The translations under genes were made by a program, and so were the position numbers. A stretch of DNA of 64,000 bases from Gemmatimonadota bacterium (GTDB lineage: Bacteria > Gemmatimonadota > Gemmatimonadetes > Gemmatimonadales > Gemmatimonadaceae): assembly GCA_021299375.1 (NCBI GenBank), contig JAJTGR010000018.1:1-64000 (forward strand). Direction: 5' to 3'. Positions 34,146 through 49,658 of this stretch are shown piece by piece. The notes beneath the pieces were generated by a model, which worked only from the letters and a program-made list of their open reading frames with translations, was not told the origin of the DNA and ran no database searches. The first letter of the stretch is position 1. Each line of letters starts with the position of its first letter.

Positions 34146-35231
34146 TTACCAGACCGGCTGCATGCGCACATCCGCCGGCAGGGGCTGCCGGTGGGGGCGC
34201 CGCAGGAACAGCCGCACAAACGTCAGGCCATTCGCGACCTTGAGGCCGGTGACCGTGACCTTGGCGAGGAAACCGCCCTTCGCCTCCGCCTTCCGCATCG
34301 CGTCGGTGTTGCGCCACATGGTGTCCATCAACTCCCAGAATGCCTCGCTCTCGGTGTCAATCGTATCCGGGAAAACCTGACGGCTGATATGGTTGGTCAG
34401 CTTGATCACCTGCCGGTCGTATTCGTCGACGTTCATGCCCATGAAGTCGAAGAAGGGCTTCCGGGCGTGGTCACGCACGTACATGGTGCAGAACACGGCG
34501 AGCAGGAAGAAGCGGATCCAGAGCTTGTTCACGCCTTCGAGGAACTCCGGGTTGGAGCGCATCAGCACCGCGAACGCCTCGCCGTGGCGGAACTCGTCGA
34601 GACACCAGTTCTCGAACCATTTGAAGATCGGGTGGAAGCGCCGGTCCGGCTGCTTCTCGAAGTTCCGGTAGATCGTGACGTAGCGCGCGTAGCCGATCTT
34701 CTCCGACAGGTACGTGGCGTAGTAGATGAACTTGGGCTGGAAGTACGTGTACTTCTTGGCCTTGGTGAGAAAGCTGAGGTCGACCGCCACGTTGAAGTCA
34801 TTCAGCGTGTGGTTGATGAACCCGGCGTGACGCCCCTCGTCGCGGCTCATGAAGCCGAACAGTTCGCGAACCTCGGGGTTCTTGATGCGCTTCTTGATCT
34901 CGGCGTAGAGAATGCAGCCGGAAAACTCGGCCGTCACGGACGATGTGAGGAACTCGACGAACTGCTCGCGCAGCGCCGGGTCCATGGTCGAGAAGTCGGC
35001 GTCGAACTCCGCATTCCGCTTGAAGTGATCCTTGTTCGGATCGCGCCGGAACTCGGCCAGGATGTCGTCCCACATCTGCCGATTCTCCGGCGTGATGCGG
35101 AGCGCGTCGATCTCGGCAAAGTTCGTGGTATAGAAGCGCGGGTTCAGGATCGCATCCTGCTGCGCCGCCTTCGTGGTCTCGTTCACCGGCTTCATCGCCC
35201 GGACCGGGACGCTCGTTTCAGTCGAATACAT
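34146..35231 (-). CDS. acsF: Aerobic Mg-protoporphyrin IX monomethyl ester cyclase
   Basis: AcsF is a 361-aa di-iron enzyme that forms ring E with O2. Iron-ligand motifs are FLTSSVTAEFSGCILYAEI, FGFMSRDEGRHAGFINH (ExxH) and NWCLDEFRHGEAFAVLM (ExxH). The N-terminal NPRFYTTNFAEIDAL is typical. No oxygen-independent bchE occurs in the window, so bacteriochlorophyll synthesis here appears oxygen-dependent unless bchE lies elsewhere. In many proteobacteria acsF follows puhC; here it precedes lhaA. Confidence 0.96.
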   Translation of the reverse strand: MYSTETSVPVRAMKPVNETTKAAQQDAILNPRFYTTNFAEIDALRITPENRQMWDDILAEFRRDPNKDHFKRNAEFDADFSTMDPALREQFVEFLTSSVTAEFSGCILYAEIKKRIKNPEVRELFGFMSRDEGRHAGFINHTLNDFNVAVDLSFLTKAKKYTYFQPKFIYYATYLSEKIGYARYVTIYRNFEKQPDRRFHPIFKWFENWCLDEFRHGEAFAVLMRSNPEFLEGVNKLWIRFFLLAVFCTMYVRDHARKPFFDFMGMNVDEYDRQVIKLTNHISRQVFPDTIDTESEAFWELMDTMWRNTDAMRKAEAKGGFLAKVTVTGLKVANGLTFVRLFLRRPHRQPLPADVRMQPVW

Positions 35232-35241
35232 GTGCGTGCTC

Positions 35242-35574
35242 TCAGCCTTCGAAGCCGACTTCGTAGAGTTCGTGGATCTCAGTGCCGCCGGTCAGCTTGA
35301 CGATCTGGCGCTTGAGCCAGCTCGCGCGCTTCACTTCGGCGCTTGACTCGAACGTGGTGGTGGTGCCAAAGGCGATCCGACTCGGCGCGTTGCGCACCAG
35401 CACCTCGTCACCCGGATCGACCTCGACTCCCTTGAGGTCCACGTGGGCGTGGAAGTGGTCGTGCGTCATCTCCAGGTCCACCGTGCAGGGGACCTCGCTG
35501 CGCCGCGACCTCACGTACCACGCTCCGACCCCGACCACCACGAGGCCGGCCACGCTCCAACCCATCCCATCCAT
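35242..35574 (-). CDS. Small membrane-anchored protein of unknown function in the PGC
   Basis: This 110-aa protein has one N-terminal hydrophobic helix (MDGMGWSVAGLVVVGVGAWYVRSRR). An approximately 85-residue polar domain follows, beginning VPCTVDLEMTHDHFHAHVDLKGVEVDPGDEVLVRNAPSRIAFG and ending in GGTEIHELYEVGFEG. The ORF track uses a TTG at 35595. I choose ATG 35574 because AGGAGG lies 7 nt upstream of it. I cannot name it. Its place between bchM and acsF suggests a role in the cyclase step or as an extra photosystem subunit. Both are guesses. Confidence 0.75.
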   Translation of the reverse strand: MDGMGWSVAGLVVVGVGAWYVRSRRSEVPCTVDLEMTHDHFHAHVDLKGVEVDPGDEVLVRNAPSRIAFGTTTTFESSAEVKRASWLKRQIVKLTGGTEIHELYEVGFEG

Positions 35575-35595
35575 GCTGCGTCCTCCTGAGGGCAA

Positions 35596-36401
35596 TCAGC
35601 GGCGCGGGGCGCCCGTCGCGCCCAGCGATGCATTCTGCAACGTGATGGCCAGCGAGCGATAGAACCCGGACTCGATCAGCCGAGTGCCGACCATTCCCCA
35701 CGTGTCAAGCTGCGGGGCGGCCCCGAACGCTTTCCGGAACGCCCGCGTCGACACCGGGACGATCGACGGTGCGCGGTCCGACCGCGGGAACAGCTTGCCG
35801 ACCGCCCGCATCAACGCCAGCAGGGGTGTCCGCGGCGCCACCGTGATGACCATGCGCTCCCGCACGCGGGGGGCCAGGGTCGAGAGGGCCGCGATCATCT
35901 CCGGCAACTCGTAGTGGATGATCGAGTCCATCGCAATGACGTAGTCGAAGGTGCCCAGCGACGGATCGAGCATGTCCCCCGAGCGAAAATCGATGTCGTA
36001 AACGCCTGCCTGCTCGGCGCGCTCCCGGGCGTGCTCTACCAGCGTCGGTGACAGGTCGATGGCCACGACCTCGGCGCCCCGCAACGCCAACTCGATCGAC
36101 GCCGTACCCGTTCCGCAGCCGGCGTCGAGGACGCGCTTGCCATGCAATTCCGGGGGGAGCCACGACAGCAGCGTCTCGCGCATGCGGTCGCGCCCCGCGC
36201 GTACCGACGCGCGCACCCTGGATACCGGCGCATCGGACGTCAGGGCCTTCCAGGCATCGGCCGCCGTCCGGTCGAAGTACTCCCCGATCCAGGCCCGCCG
36301 CTCGCGGTACGACACCGATGCGGCGTGCGAACCCCCAAGCGGCGTTCCCTCGAACGACGGACCTGGAATCGGGGAGTGTTCCTGTGTGGTCGTGGCGGCC
36401 A

Positions 36402-36402
<1 letters not shown>
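35596..36402 (-). CDS. bchM: Mg-protoporphyrin IX O-methyltransferase
   Basis: BchM transfers a methyl group from SAM to the C13 propionate of Mg-protoporphyrin IX. This 268-aa protein has SYRERRAWIGEYFDRTAADAWKALTSDAPVSRVRASVRAGRDRMRETLLSWLP, SAM motif I VLDAGCGTGTASIELALRGAEVVAIDLS and DYVIAMDSIIHYE. It starts at ATG 36402, overlapping the bchL stop by one base. The upstream part of the long ORF is bchL in another frame. Confidence 0.95.
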
Positions 36403-41134
<4,732 letters not shown>

Positions 41135-41145
<11 letters not shown>

Positions 41146-42820
41146 AGTACGCCTTGGCATCGTACAAGGTGTCCACGGTGATCTCGGTGATCCCGTGTTC
41201 GAGCGCGTACTTCTCCGTGTTGCGGCGCGCCTTGCCTCGCACGAAGAAGGGGATCTTCTTGAGTTCCGCCTCGGCGAGTGGGAGCCAACGCGACACGACG
41301 GGCTCCGCCAGCGACGACACCACGGCGACCAGCTCCTCGCCTTCCTCCTCGGCGAGCCCCACCGCGCTGGCGGCCTCCGGAACCGCCTCACTGGCGAGCG
41401 CAGCGTGGTTGCTCGCCGCCTTCGGCGCGGTGCTGTGGAGGTGCGACGGGGCCGCGCCATCGCCGAACTCGAAGTCGTCACGGAACATGTGCAGCAGGTG
41501 TTCCTCGAGCCCCATCATCAACGGATGCACCCACGTGTCGAAGATCACGTTGGCGCCTTCGAAGCCCATCTGCGGCGAATGCCGCGCCGGTACGTCCTGC
41601 ACATGGATGGGCGCCGAAATCACGGCGCACGGCACCCCGAGTCGCTTGGCGATGTGCCGCTCCATCTGCGTGCCGAGCACGAGTTCCGGCGCCAACTCGC
41701 CGACCCGTTGTTCCACCGCCAGGTAATCGTCGCTGATCAGCGCCTCAACGCCGATCTGCGCGGCGTATTCGCGGACCGGCTTCGCGAGCTCCCGCGAGTA
41801 GGTGCCGATGCCCACGACCGTAAAGCCGAGTTCGTCCTTCGCGATGCGCGCCGCGGCAAGCACGTGTGTGGCATCGCCGAAGACGAACACCCGCTTGCCG
41901 GTGAGGTACGTCGAGTCGACCGAGCGCGAATACCAGGGGAGCAGCGACCGGCTGGCATCGACCTGCGCCGTGCCGGCCCGTTCGTGCTCGAGCAGCGGCT
42001 GCACGTCGAGCCCCGTCACCCGCCCCACCTCTTCGACGAACTCGCGCGTGGCCAGTACGCCGATCGGCACCGTCCGCACGATGGGCATGCGAAAGGTCTT
42101 CTCGAGCCAGCGGGCCGTGGTGTCGGCGACTTCGGGGTAGAGGCAGATGGTGAAGTCCGCCTCGGGGATGCGCCGGAGGTCCGCCACGGTGGCGTGAAGC
42201 GGCGCACACACGTGCACATCGACGCCGAGGTCGTGCAGCAGCCTGGTGACTTCCCGCACATCATCGCGATTGCGGAAGCCGAGCGCCGTGGCGCCCAGCA
42301 GGTTCGCCCGTGGTCGCCGCCCTTCTCGCGCACACCGCTCGCCCACCGGCTCGCGGGTGGTGCCCGGCGGCGGCGCCTGAGGCAGCAGCAGCGTACGCAC
42401 GAGGTGATAGAACGTTTCGCTGGCGCCCCAGTTCTCCTTCTTGCTGTACGCGGGCAATTCGAGCGGCACCACCGGCACCGGCAGCGACATGCCCTGCGCC
42501 AGCGACCCGGGCTGATCCTGAATCAGCTCGGCGGTGCACGACTCCCCCACGAGGAGGGCGTCGGGCTGGAAGCGTTCGTAGGCATCACGTACCGACTGTT
42601 TCACCAGCTCCGCGGTGTCACCACCGAGGTCGCGCGCCTGGAAGGTGGTATAGGTGACCGGCGGGCGGCGGTCCCGCCGCTCGATCATGGTGAACAGCAG
42701 ATCGGCGTACGTGTCGCCCTGTGGGGCGTGCAGCACGTAGTGCACCCCCTTCATGGATGTCGCGATACGCATGGCCCCGACATGCGGCGGGCCTTCGTAG
42801 GTCCAGAGCGTCAGTTCCAT
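41135..42820 (-). CDS. bchB: Light-independent protochlorophyllide reductase subunit B
   Basis: BchB is the 561-aa NifK-like catalytic subunit with BchN. The N-terminus [49 protein letters not shown] is diagnostic, and [18 protein letters not shown] contributes a cluster residue. The C-terminal region [19 protein letters not shown] precedes an Ala-rich linker and the [31 protein letters not shown] cap typical of BchB/ChlB. Confidence 0.96.
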
Positions 42821-42827
42821 GGTCGCC

Positions 42828-44650
<1,823 letters not shown>

Positions 44651-44691
44651 CTCGCCTTCTCTTCCGGGGGTTCGCTGCCCAGATGTGTTCG

Positions 44692-44720
44692 ATGCTACGG
44701 GTGGGACCCGAGGTTGTCAA
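44692..44720 (-). promoter_or_regulatory. Predicted sigma-70-like promoter of the bchF-puhC run
   Basis: On the minus strand TTGACA (44720-44715) and TAGCAT (44697-44692) are 17 nt apart. The -35 is part of the outer arm of a shared inverted repeat. The predicted start lies about 35 nt upstream of bchF. Confidence 0.6.
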
Positions 44721-44748
44721 GAACAGTTGACGTACACCTTTCTTGACA
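44715..44748. promoter_or_regulatory. Shared PpsR-type operator between bchF and aerR
   Basis: TGTCAAGAA (44715-44723) and TTCTTGACA (44740-44748) are a perfect 9-bp inverted repeat. The region can be read as two overlapping 18-bp boxes, TGTCAAGAACAGTTGACG and CGTACACCTTTCTTGACA, each with one outer-base mismatch to TGT-N12-ACA. Each outer arm contains the -35 hexamer of one of the divergent promoters. Confidence 0.6.
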
Positions 44749-44771
44749 ACGGGACCCGACCGGGTCATACT
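44743..44771 (+). promoter_or_regulatory. Predicted sigma-70-like promoter of aerR-ppsR
   Basis: TTGACA (44743-44748), 17 nt, CATACT (44766-44771). The predicted start near 44778 gives a leader of about 70 nt before the aerR ATG, which has its own AAGGAG. Confidence 0.6.
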
Positions 44772-44849
44772 CGCCGAGGTGCCGCCGGCGGGCGTCCCTG
44801 CCCCGCGCCATCTCATCACTTGCCATTGCGCCAAGGAGACCCCGCGGCC

Positions 44850-45803
44850 ATGTTCGGCGCGTCTTTCCAGCCCGTCGCTTCCGGCTCCACTTCGGTGTCC
44901 AAGGGCGCGGGCCTCTCGCCTGACGTCATGGATCACGTGCCTCCATCGCGCCACAGTGAGCGTCTCGCGCGCCTCGAACGGACCATCCAGCACGAGCTTG
45001 TTCCACGGCTGATGACGAGTCATCGCGTCGGCCCCGTGTCGCCGGCCATGTTGTCGGCCGCGACGCGGGTGTTGTCGGAGCGCGATGTGGCGGCCTTCGT
45101 GGCGGCCGTGCGGAGCCAGCACGAGGGCCACAGTGCCGAGTTCATCCGCGCCGTGCTCGACGAGGGCGCCACGGTCGAAGCCGTCTATCTGGATCTCCTC
45201 GCGCCATCGGCGCGACGACTGGGGGCCCTGTGGGATGCCGACGAGTGCGACTTCGTCGAGGTGACCGTCGCGCTCGGGCGCATGCAGCGCCTGCTCCGTG
45301 ATTTGTCGCAGGTGTTCCTCGCGGAAGCTGGGCAGTCGGAGCCGGTGGGCAACGTCCTGCTCACCTGCGTCCCGGGCGAGCAGCACACGCTCGGGATCAT
45401 CATGGTGGGCGAGTTCCTGCTTCGTGACGGGTGGCGAGTGCTCGTCGGCGCCCCGTGGTCCGACAGCGACCTGCCGTCCATGGTGGCTGCAGACTGGTAC
45501 GACGTGATCGGGTTTTCCGTGGGCACGGAGAATCGCCTTGCCGTGCTGCGCCGTGACATCCGGCGTCTCAAGTCGGCCTCGAAGAATCCCAACGTGCAGG
45601 TCATGGTCGGCGGCCAGCTCTTCGCCGACCATCCGGAGCTGGCCGACCAGGTCGGGGCCCAGGCCATTGCGGCCGACGCCCGATCGGCGCCGGTCGTTGC
45701 GCGTTCACTCCTTGCCGCGGCGCGCGTCTCTACCGCGGGTCGCCTTCCGCCAGAGGGGCTCGCCGAGCATGGCCAGTTCCGTGAAGCCCTTCGACGGGAC
45801 TAA
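44850..45803 (+). CDS. aerR: Cobalamin-binding antirepressor AerR/PpaA
   Basis: This 317-aa protein has a helical region (FIRAVLDEGATVEAVYLDLLAPSARRLGALWDADECDFVEVTVALGRMQRLLRDLS) followed by a B12-binding-like Rossmann domain. That domain has PGEQHTLGIIMVGEFLLRDGWRV, where QHTLG stands for the DxHxxG motif with Asp replaced by Glu. This is the PpaA/AerR type (SCHIC-like domain) that modulates PpsR/CrtJ using cobalamin as light sensor in Rhodobacter. AAGGAG lies 9 nt upstream of ATG 44850, so the longer ORF is rejected. It overlaps ppsR by 35 nt. Confidence 0.86.
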   Translation: MFGASFQPVASGSTSVSKGAGLSPDVMDHVPPSRHSERLARLERTIQHELVPRLMTSHRVGPVSPAMLSAATRVLSERDVAAFVAAVRSQHEGHSAEFIRAVLDEGATVEAVYLDLLAPSARRLGALWDADECDFVEVTVALGRMQRLLRDLSQVFLAEAGQSEPVGNVLLTCVPGEQHTLGIIMVGEFLLRDGWRVLVGAPWSDSDLPSMVAADWYDVIGFSVGTENRLAVLRRDIRRLKSASKNPNVQVMVGGQLFADHPELADQVGAQAIAADARSAPVVARSLLAAARVSTAGRLPPEGLAEHGQFREALRRD

Positions 45804-47211
45804 CCCCGTCTTGGGCGAGCTGGATGCCAAGTCCGCGGCGGCGCTGCTGGCCGTCGCGGGCGACATCGCGCTGGTCATGGACGCGGCGGGCGTCATCCGT
45901 GACGTGACGCTGGTCAGCGGCGGCGATTCGCAGTTCGACGCGGCCACCCAGTGGGTGGGCCGGCCATGGAATGAGACGGTCACCAGCGAGTCGCGCGGAA
46001 AGATCGACACTCTGGTCAAGGAAGCAGCCCATCAGGGCATCTCCAAGCGTCGTCAGGTCAATCACGTCCTCGGCGACGTCAGTGAGGTGCCCATCGCCTA
46101 CACCACCATCAAGCTGGGCCGCGAGGGCGGCCTGGTGGCGGTCGGCCGCGACATGCGACACGTGTCGGCGTTGCAGCAGCGCCTCGTCGAGGCCCAGCAG
46201 GCCATGGAGCGCGATTACTGGCGGCTCCGCCATGTGGAGACGCGCTACCGTCTGCTCTTCCAGCTCGCCAGCGACGGCATTCTGGTCCTCGATGCGGCCA
46301 ACCTCAAAGTGCTCGACGCGAACTCGGCCGCAGGACAGATCTTCGGCGAGCCGGCCGATCGCCTGCTCGGCAAGACGTTCCCGTTCGGGATGGACGCGGC
46401 CACCAGCCGCCAACTCGACGACCTGCTCTCCTCGGCGCGGAGCGCGGGTCGGGCGGGCGAGGTCACGATGCCCCTGCTCGGGGGGCGGAACTATCATGCC
46501 TCGGCGTCCTGCTTCCGGCAGGAGTCGTCGACGTTGATGCTGCTCCGCTTCTCCCCGGCCGACGCGTCGGTGGCCGAAGCGACCGGGGCCAGTTCGCCCT
46601 CCAGGCTGCTCGACCTCCTCGAACGCTCGCCCGACGCCTTTGTCGTCACCGACCTCGACGGCGACATCCTGACCGCCAATCGCGCCTTCCTCGACATCGC
46701 CGAGCTGGCCAGTGAGGAGCAGGTACGGGGGACGCCGCTGGCCACGTACATCGGTCGCCCGGGCGCGGATTTCGGTGTGTTCACCGGCATGCTGCGACGC
46801 AACGGCGTGGTGCGCCTGATGGCAACCACGGCCCGCGGGACGCATGGCCATCAATCGGAAGTCGAGGTGTCGGCCGTGTGGGCGCCGGAGGGGGAGGAGC
46901 CGTGCATCGGCTTCACCATCCGGGACATCGGCCGGCGGCTCGCCAGCGGCCCGCAGGGTGCGCGGGACCTGACGCGTGCCGTCGAGGAACTCACGTCGCT
47001 GGTTGGCCGGGTGTCGCTCCGCGACCTCGTGCGGGACACGGTGGACCTTGTCGAGCGCCACTTCATCGAGGCCGCCCTCGAGCTCACGCATGACAACCGG
47101 ACCTCAGCGGCCGAGGTGCTGGGGGTGAGCCGGCAGAGCCTGTACGTGAAGCTGAGACGCCATCGACTGGTGACGCCGGGCGCCGATCGGGACGACGACG
47201 TCAGCCGCTGA
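45769..47211 (+). CDS. ppsR: Transcriptional repressor PpsR/CrtJ
   Basis: This 480-aa regulator has an N-terminal PAS-like domain, a Q-linker helix (ALQQRLVEAQQAMERDYWRLRHVETRYRLLF), two further PAS domains and a C-terminal Fis-type helix-turn-helix (FIEAALELTHDNRTSAAEVLGVSRQSLYVKLRRHRL). This is the PpsR/CrtJ layout, and the HTH is nearly identical to the family. Only two Cys are present: Cys248 (SASCFRQ) and Cys379 (EEPCIGF). The HTH-associated Cys of Rhodobacter PpsR/CrtJ appears to be Phe432 here. It starts at ATG 45769 inside aerR. Its likely targets are the TGT-N12-ACA sites in this window. Confidence 0.92.
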   Translation: MASSVKPFDGTNPVLGELDAKSAAALLAVAGDIALVMDAAGVIRDVTLVSGGDSQFDAATQWVGRPWNETVTSESRGKIDTLVKEAAHQGISKRRQVNHVLGDVSEVPIAYTTIKLGREGGLVAVGRDMRHVSALQQRLVEAQQAMERDYWRLRHVETRYRLLFQLASDGILVLDAANLKVLDANSAAGQIFGEPADRLLGKTFPFGMDAATSRQLDDLLSSARSAGRAGEVTMPLLGGRNYHASASCFRQESSTLMLLRFSPADASVAEATGASSPSRLLDLLERSPDAFVVTDLDGDILTANRAFLDIAELASEEQVRGTPLATYIGRPGADFGVFTGMLRRNGVVRLMATTARGTHGHQSEVEVSAVWAPEGEEPCIGFTIRDIGRRLASGPQGARDLTRAVEELTSLVGRVSLRDLVRDTVDLVERHFIEAALELTHDNRTSAAEVLGVSRQSLYVKLRRHRLVTPGADRDDDVSR

Positions 47212-47270
47212 CGCAGCTCGTCCCCGTGGCGGTGCACCGACCTCAACCAGACTCTGTCGCATTTGCGGAC

Positions 47271-47288
47271 TGTAAACTAGACTAGACA
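47271..47288. promoter_or_regulatory. PpsR/CrtJ-type operator upstream of bchG
   Basis: TGTAAACTAGACTAGACA is a perfect TGT-N12-ACA match ending 3 nt before the bchG ATG. It covers the probable start site, so binding would block initiation of the bchG-bchP-hem run. The 80-nt gap holds no other clear element. Confidence 0.7.
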
Positions 47289-47291
47289 CAT

Positions 47292-48224
47292 ATGGGCGTC
47301 AGTTATACAGAACAAGCAGCCCCATCCCGGCTGGATCCGCGTGCGGTTCTGACGCTGCTCAAGCCGGTGACTTGGTTTCCGCCGATGTGGGCGTTCACCT
47401 GTGGCGCGATTTCGGCGGGGGTGCCCCTGTCGTCGGAGCGCCTCTGGACGCTGGCATTGGGGATTGGCCTGACCGGCCCGCTGGTCTGTGCGTCGAGCCA
47501 GGCTGTCAATGATTGGTTCGACCGGCACGTTGACGCCATCAACGAGCCGAATCGCCCCATTCCCTCGGGGCGTATCCCCGGGCAGTGGGGGCTGATCATC
47601 GCGGTGTTCTGGAGTGTGCTCTGCGTGGTGTGGGCCCTGCCACTTGGCGCCTTCGGCCTCGCCGCGGTCGCCGTGGCGCTGGCGTTCTCCTGGGGCTACA
47701 GCGCGCCGCCGTTCCGCTTCAAGCGCAATGGCTGGGTTGGCAACGCGGCCGTGGGCTTCACCTACGAAGGGCTGGCCTGGACGACGGGGGCCGGCATCAT
47801 GCTGGGGAATGTGCTACCGCCGGCGCCGCTGTTGCTGCTGGCCGTGCTCTACAGCATCGGTGCGCACGGCATCATGACGCTCAATGACTTCAAGTCCATC
47901 GAGGGTGACCGGACGATGGGCGTCAACTCGCTCCCGGTGCTGCTTGGGCCCCACGGGGCCGCGCGCGTCGCGGCGGGCGTGATGCTGGCGGCGCAAGTCG
48001 TGGTGATCGGGTTGCTGGTCGCGTGGGGACGTCCCGGCTATGCCACCGCCATCGGCGTGTTGGCGGCGATCCAGGCGGGCCTCATGGGGTGGTTTCTCGG
48101 GCAGCCGGTGGAGCGCGCGCTCTACCTCAGCGCGTTTGGTGTGCCGTTCTATGTGAGTGGGATGATGGTGTCGGCGTTCGCGGTGCGGACGCTCCCCCTC
48201 CTGGACACGGTGGTCCGCGGATGA
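47292..48224 (+). CDS. bchG: Bacteriochlorophyll a synthase (geranylgeranyl/phytyl transferase)
   Basis: BchG esterifies bacteriochlorophyllide a with a prenyl diphosphate. This 310-aa polytopic protein of the UbiA family has the Mg-diphosphate motif QAVNDWFDRHVDAINEPNRPIPSGRI and the second motif GIMTLNDFKSIEGDRTMGVNSLPVLLG, both diagnostic of BchG/ChlG. It overlaps the next gene by 4 nt (ATGA). Confidence 0.96.
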   Translation: MGVSYTEQAAPSRLDPRAVLTLLKPVTWFPPMWAFTCGAISAGVPLSSERLWTLALGIGLTGPLVCASSQAVNDWFDRHVDAINEPNRPIPSGRIPGQWGLIIAVFWSVLCVVWALPLGAFGLAAVAVALAFSWGYSAPPFRFKRNGWVGNAAVGFTYEGLAWTTGAGIMLGNVLPPAPLLLLAVLYSIGAHGIMTLNDFKSIEGDRTMGVNSLPVLLGPHGAARVAAGVMLAAQVVVIGLLVAWGRPGYATAIGVLAAIQAGLMGWFLGQPVERALYLSAFGVPFYVSGMMVSAFAVRTLPLLDTVVRG

Positions 48225-49588
48225 GTGCGGCCGTGGCGCCGGTGCCCGTGACGACCGTCGCTGCCCCAGCGACCATGAGCTGGCTGCAACTGACGCGACT
48301 CGGTTTCGTGCAGGCGGCGATTGGCGCAGTGGTGGTGTTGCTGACCACGACCATCAATCGCGTGATCGTGGTCGAATTGTCGCTGCCGGCGCTGATTCCC
48401 GGCCTGCTGGTGGCGCTGCACTTCGGTGTGCAGCTCTACCTGCGTCCGCGCCTCGGACACGACAGCGACCGGCAGAGCCGCCGCACCCCGTGGATCGTGG
48501 GTGGCCTCGCCGTCTGTGCCGTGGGTGGTGTGGCGGTGGCGGCGAGCATTCCGGTGATGGCGCGCAACACGGCGCTCGGCGTGGGCGTCGCGGCCATCGC
48601 CAGCATGGTGCTCGGCGCCGGGGTGAGCGCCGCCGGCACACCGTTGCTGGCCCTCATGAGCGAGCGCGCGAAACCCTCGCAGCGCGCCGGCGCGGCCGCC
48701 ATCACGTGGATCCTGATGATCGTCGGCATCATCATCACGGCGGCGGTGTCCGGCGCCCTGCTCGATCCCTTCTCGCATTCCCGTCTCATTGCGATCGCCG
48801 GCGGCATCGGCGGGGCGGGCGTCCTCGTGGCGTGGATCGCCACGCTCGGCGTGGAACGCGGGCCGCGGCCGGTCATGCCTGCCGATCTCGACGGCACCGC
48901 CACCGGCTCGTTCGCGGTGTCATTCCGCACCGTGTGGCAGGAGCCGGCGGCGCGCCTGTTCGCCGGATTCATCTTCGTGGCGATGTTCGCCTACAGCGCC
49001 CAGGATCTGATCCTCGAGCCGTTCGCCGGCCTCGCTTTCGGCATGACCCCCGGGGAGAGCACGGCCCTGTCGGGCATGCACCACGGAGGGGTGCTCGTGG
49101 GGATGATACTCGCGGCCCTGATCGCGACCCGCCGCGGGCAGTTGCGCCATTGGGCCGCGGCCGGCTGCCTCGCCTCGGCGGTCACGTACCTCGCGCTGGT
49201 CGCCTCGCCGGCCGTTGATCAGGTGGGTGTGTTCCGCATCATCGTGGTGTGCCTTGGCTTGTCCAACGGTGTGTTCGCCATTGGCGCCATCGGGTCGATG
49301 ATGGCCCTGACCGGCGACAAGACCGACGGTCGGGCGGGGCTGCGCCTGGGCGTGTTCGGTGCGGCGCAGGCGCTGGCCTACGCCGTGGGTACCATGTCGG
49401 GCGCGGCGGGGGTCGACTTCGCGCGCACGATCTTCGCGGCGCCGGTGCGTGGCTACCTCGCGGTGTTCGGTGTGCAGGCGGTGCTGTTCGCCGGGTCGGC
49501 GTGGATGGCGCTGCGCAGCGCCTCCAGCGACCGGGCCACCGAGGTATTCCGTCAGCGCGGCGACATGCTGTCGGCGGTGATGCCGTGA
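48221..49588 (+). CDS. BCH-family MFS carrier between bchG and bchP
   Basis: This 455-aa protein has about twelve helices of the PucC/LhaA branch (LTRLGFVQAAIGAVVVLLTTTINRVIVVELSLPALIPGLLVALHFGVQLYLRPRLGHDSD; LILEPFAGLAFGMTPGESTALSG). A member of this family between bchG and bchP is a standard PGC feature (orf428/bch2 in purple bacteria). It may hand pigment on for assembly. It is clearly distinct from lhaA in this window. The start at ATG 48221 is coupled to the bchG stop. Confidence 0.9.
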   Translation: MSAAVAPVPVTTVAAPATMSWLQLTRLGFVQAAIGAVVVLLTTTINRVIVVELSLPALIPGLLVALHFGVQLYLRPRLGHDSDRQSRRTPWIVGGLAVCAVGGVAVAASIPVMARNTALGVGVAAIASMVLGAGVSAAGTPLLALMSERAKPSQRAGAAAITWILMIVGIIITAAVSGALLDPFSHSRLIAIAGGIGGAGVLVAWIATLGVERGPRPVMPADLDGTATGSFAVSFRTVWQEPAARLFAGFIFVAMFAYSAQDLILEPFAGLAFGMTPGESTALSGMHHGGVLVGMILAALIATRRGQLRHWAAAGCLASAVTYLALVASPAVDQVGVFRIIVVCLGLSNGVFAIGAIGSMMALTGDKTDGRAGLRLGVFGAAQALAYAVGTMSGAAGVDFARTIFAAPVRGYLAVFGVQAVLFAGSAWMALRSASSDRATEVFRQRGDMLSAVMP

Positions 49589-49658
49589 GGAGTGTGAAGC
49601 GGGCAGGAGTCCATCGGGTGTTCTGGATGCGCGGCGAACCACGCAGGGAGGAGATCGC

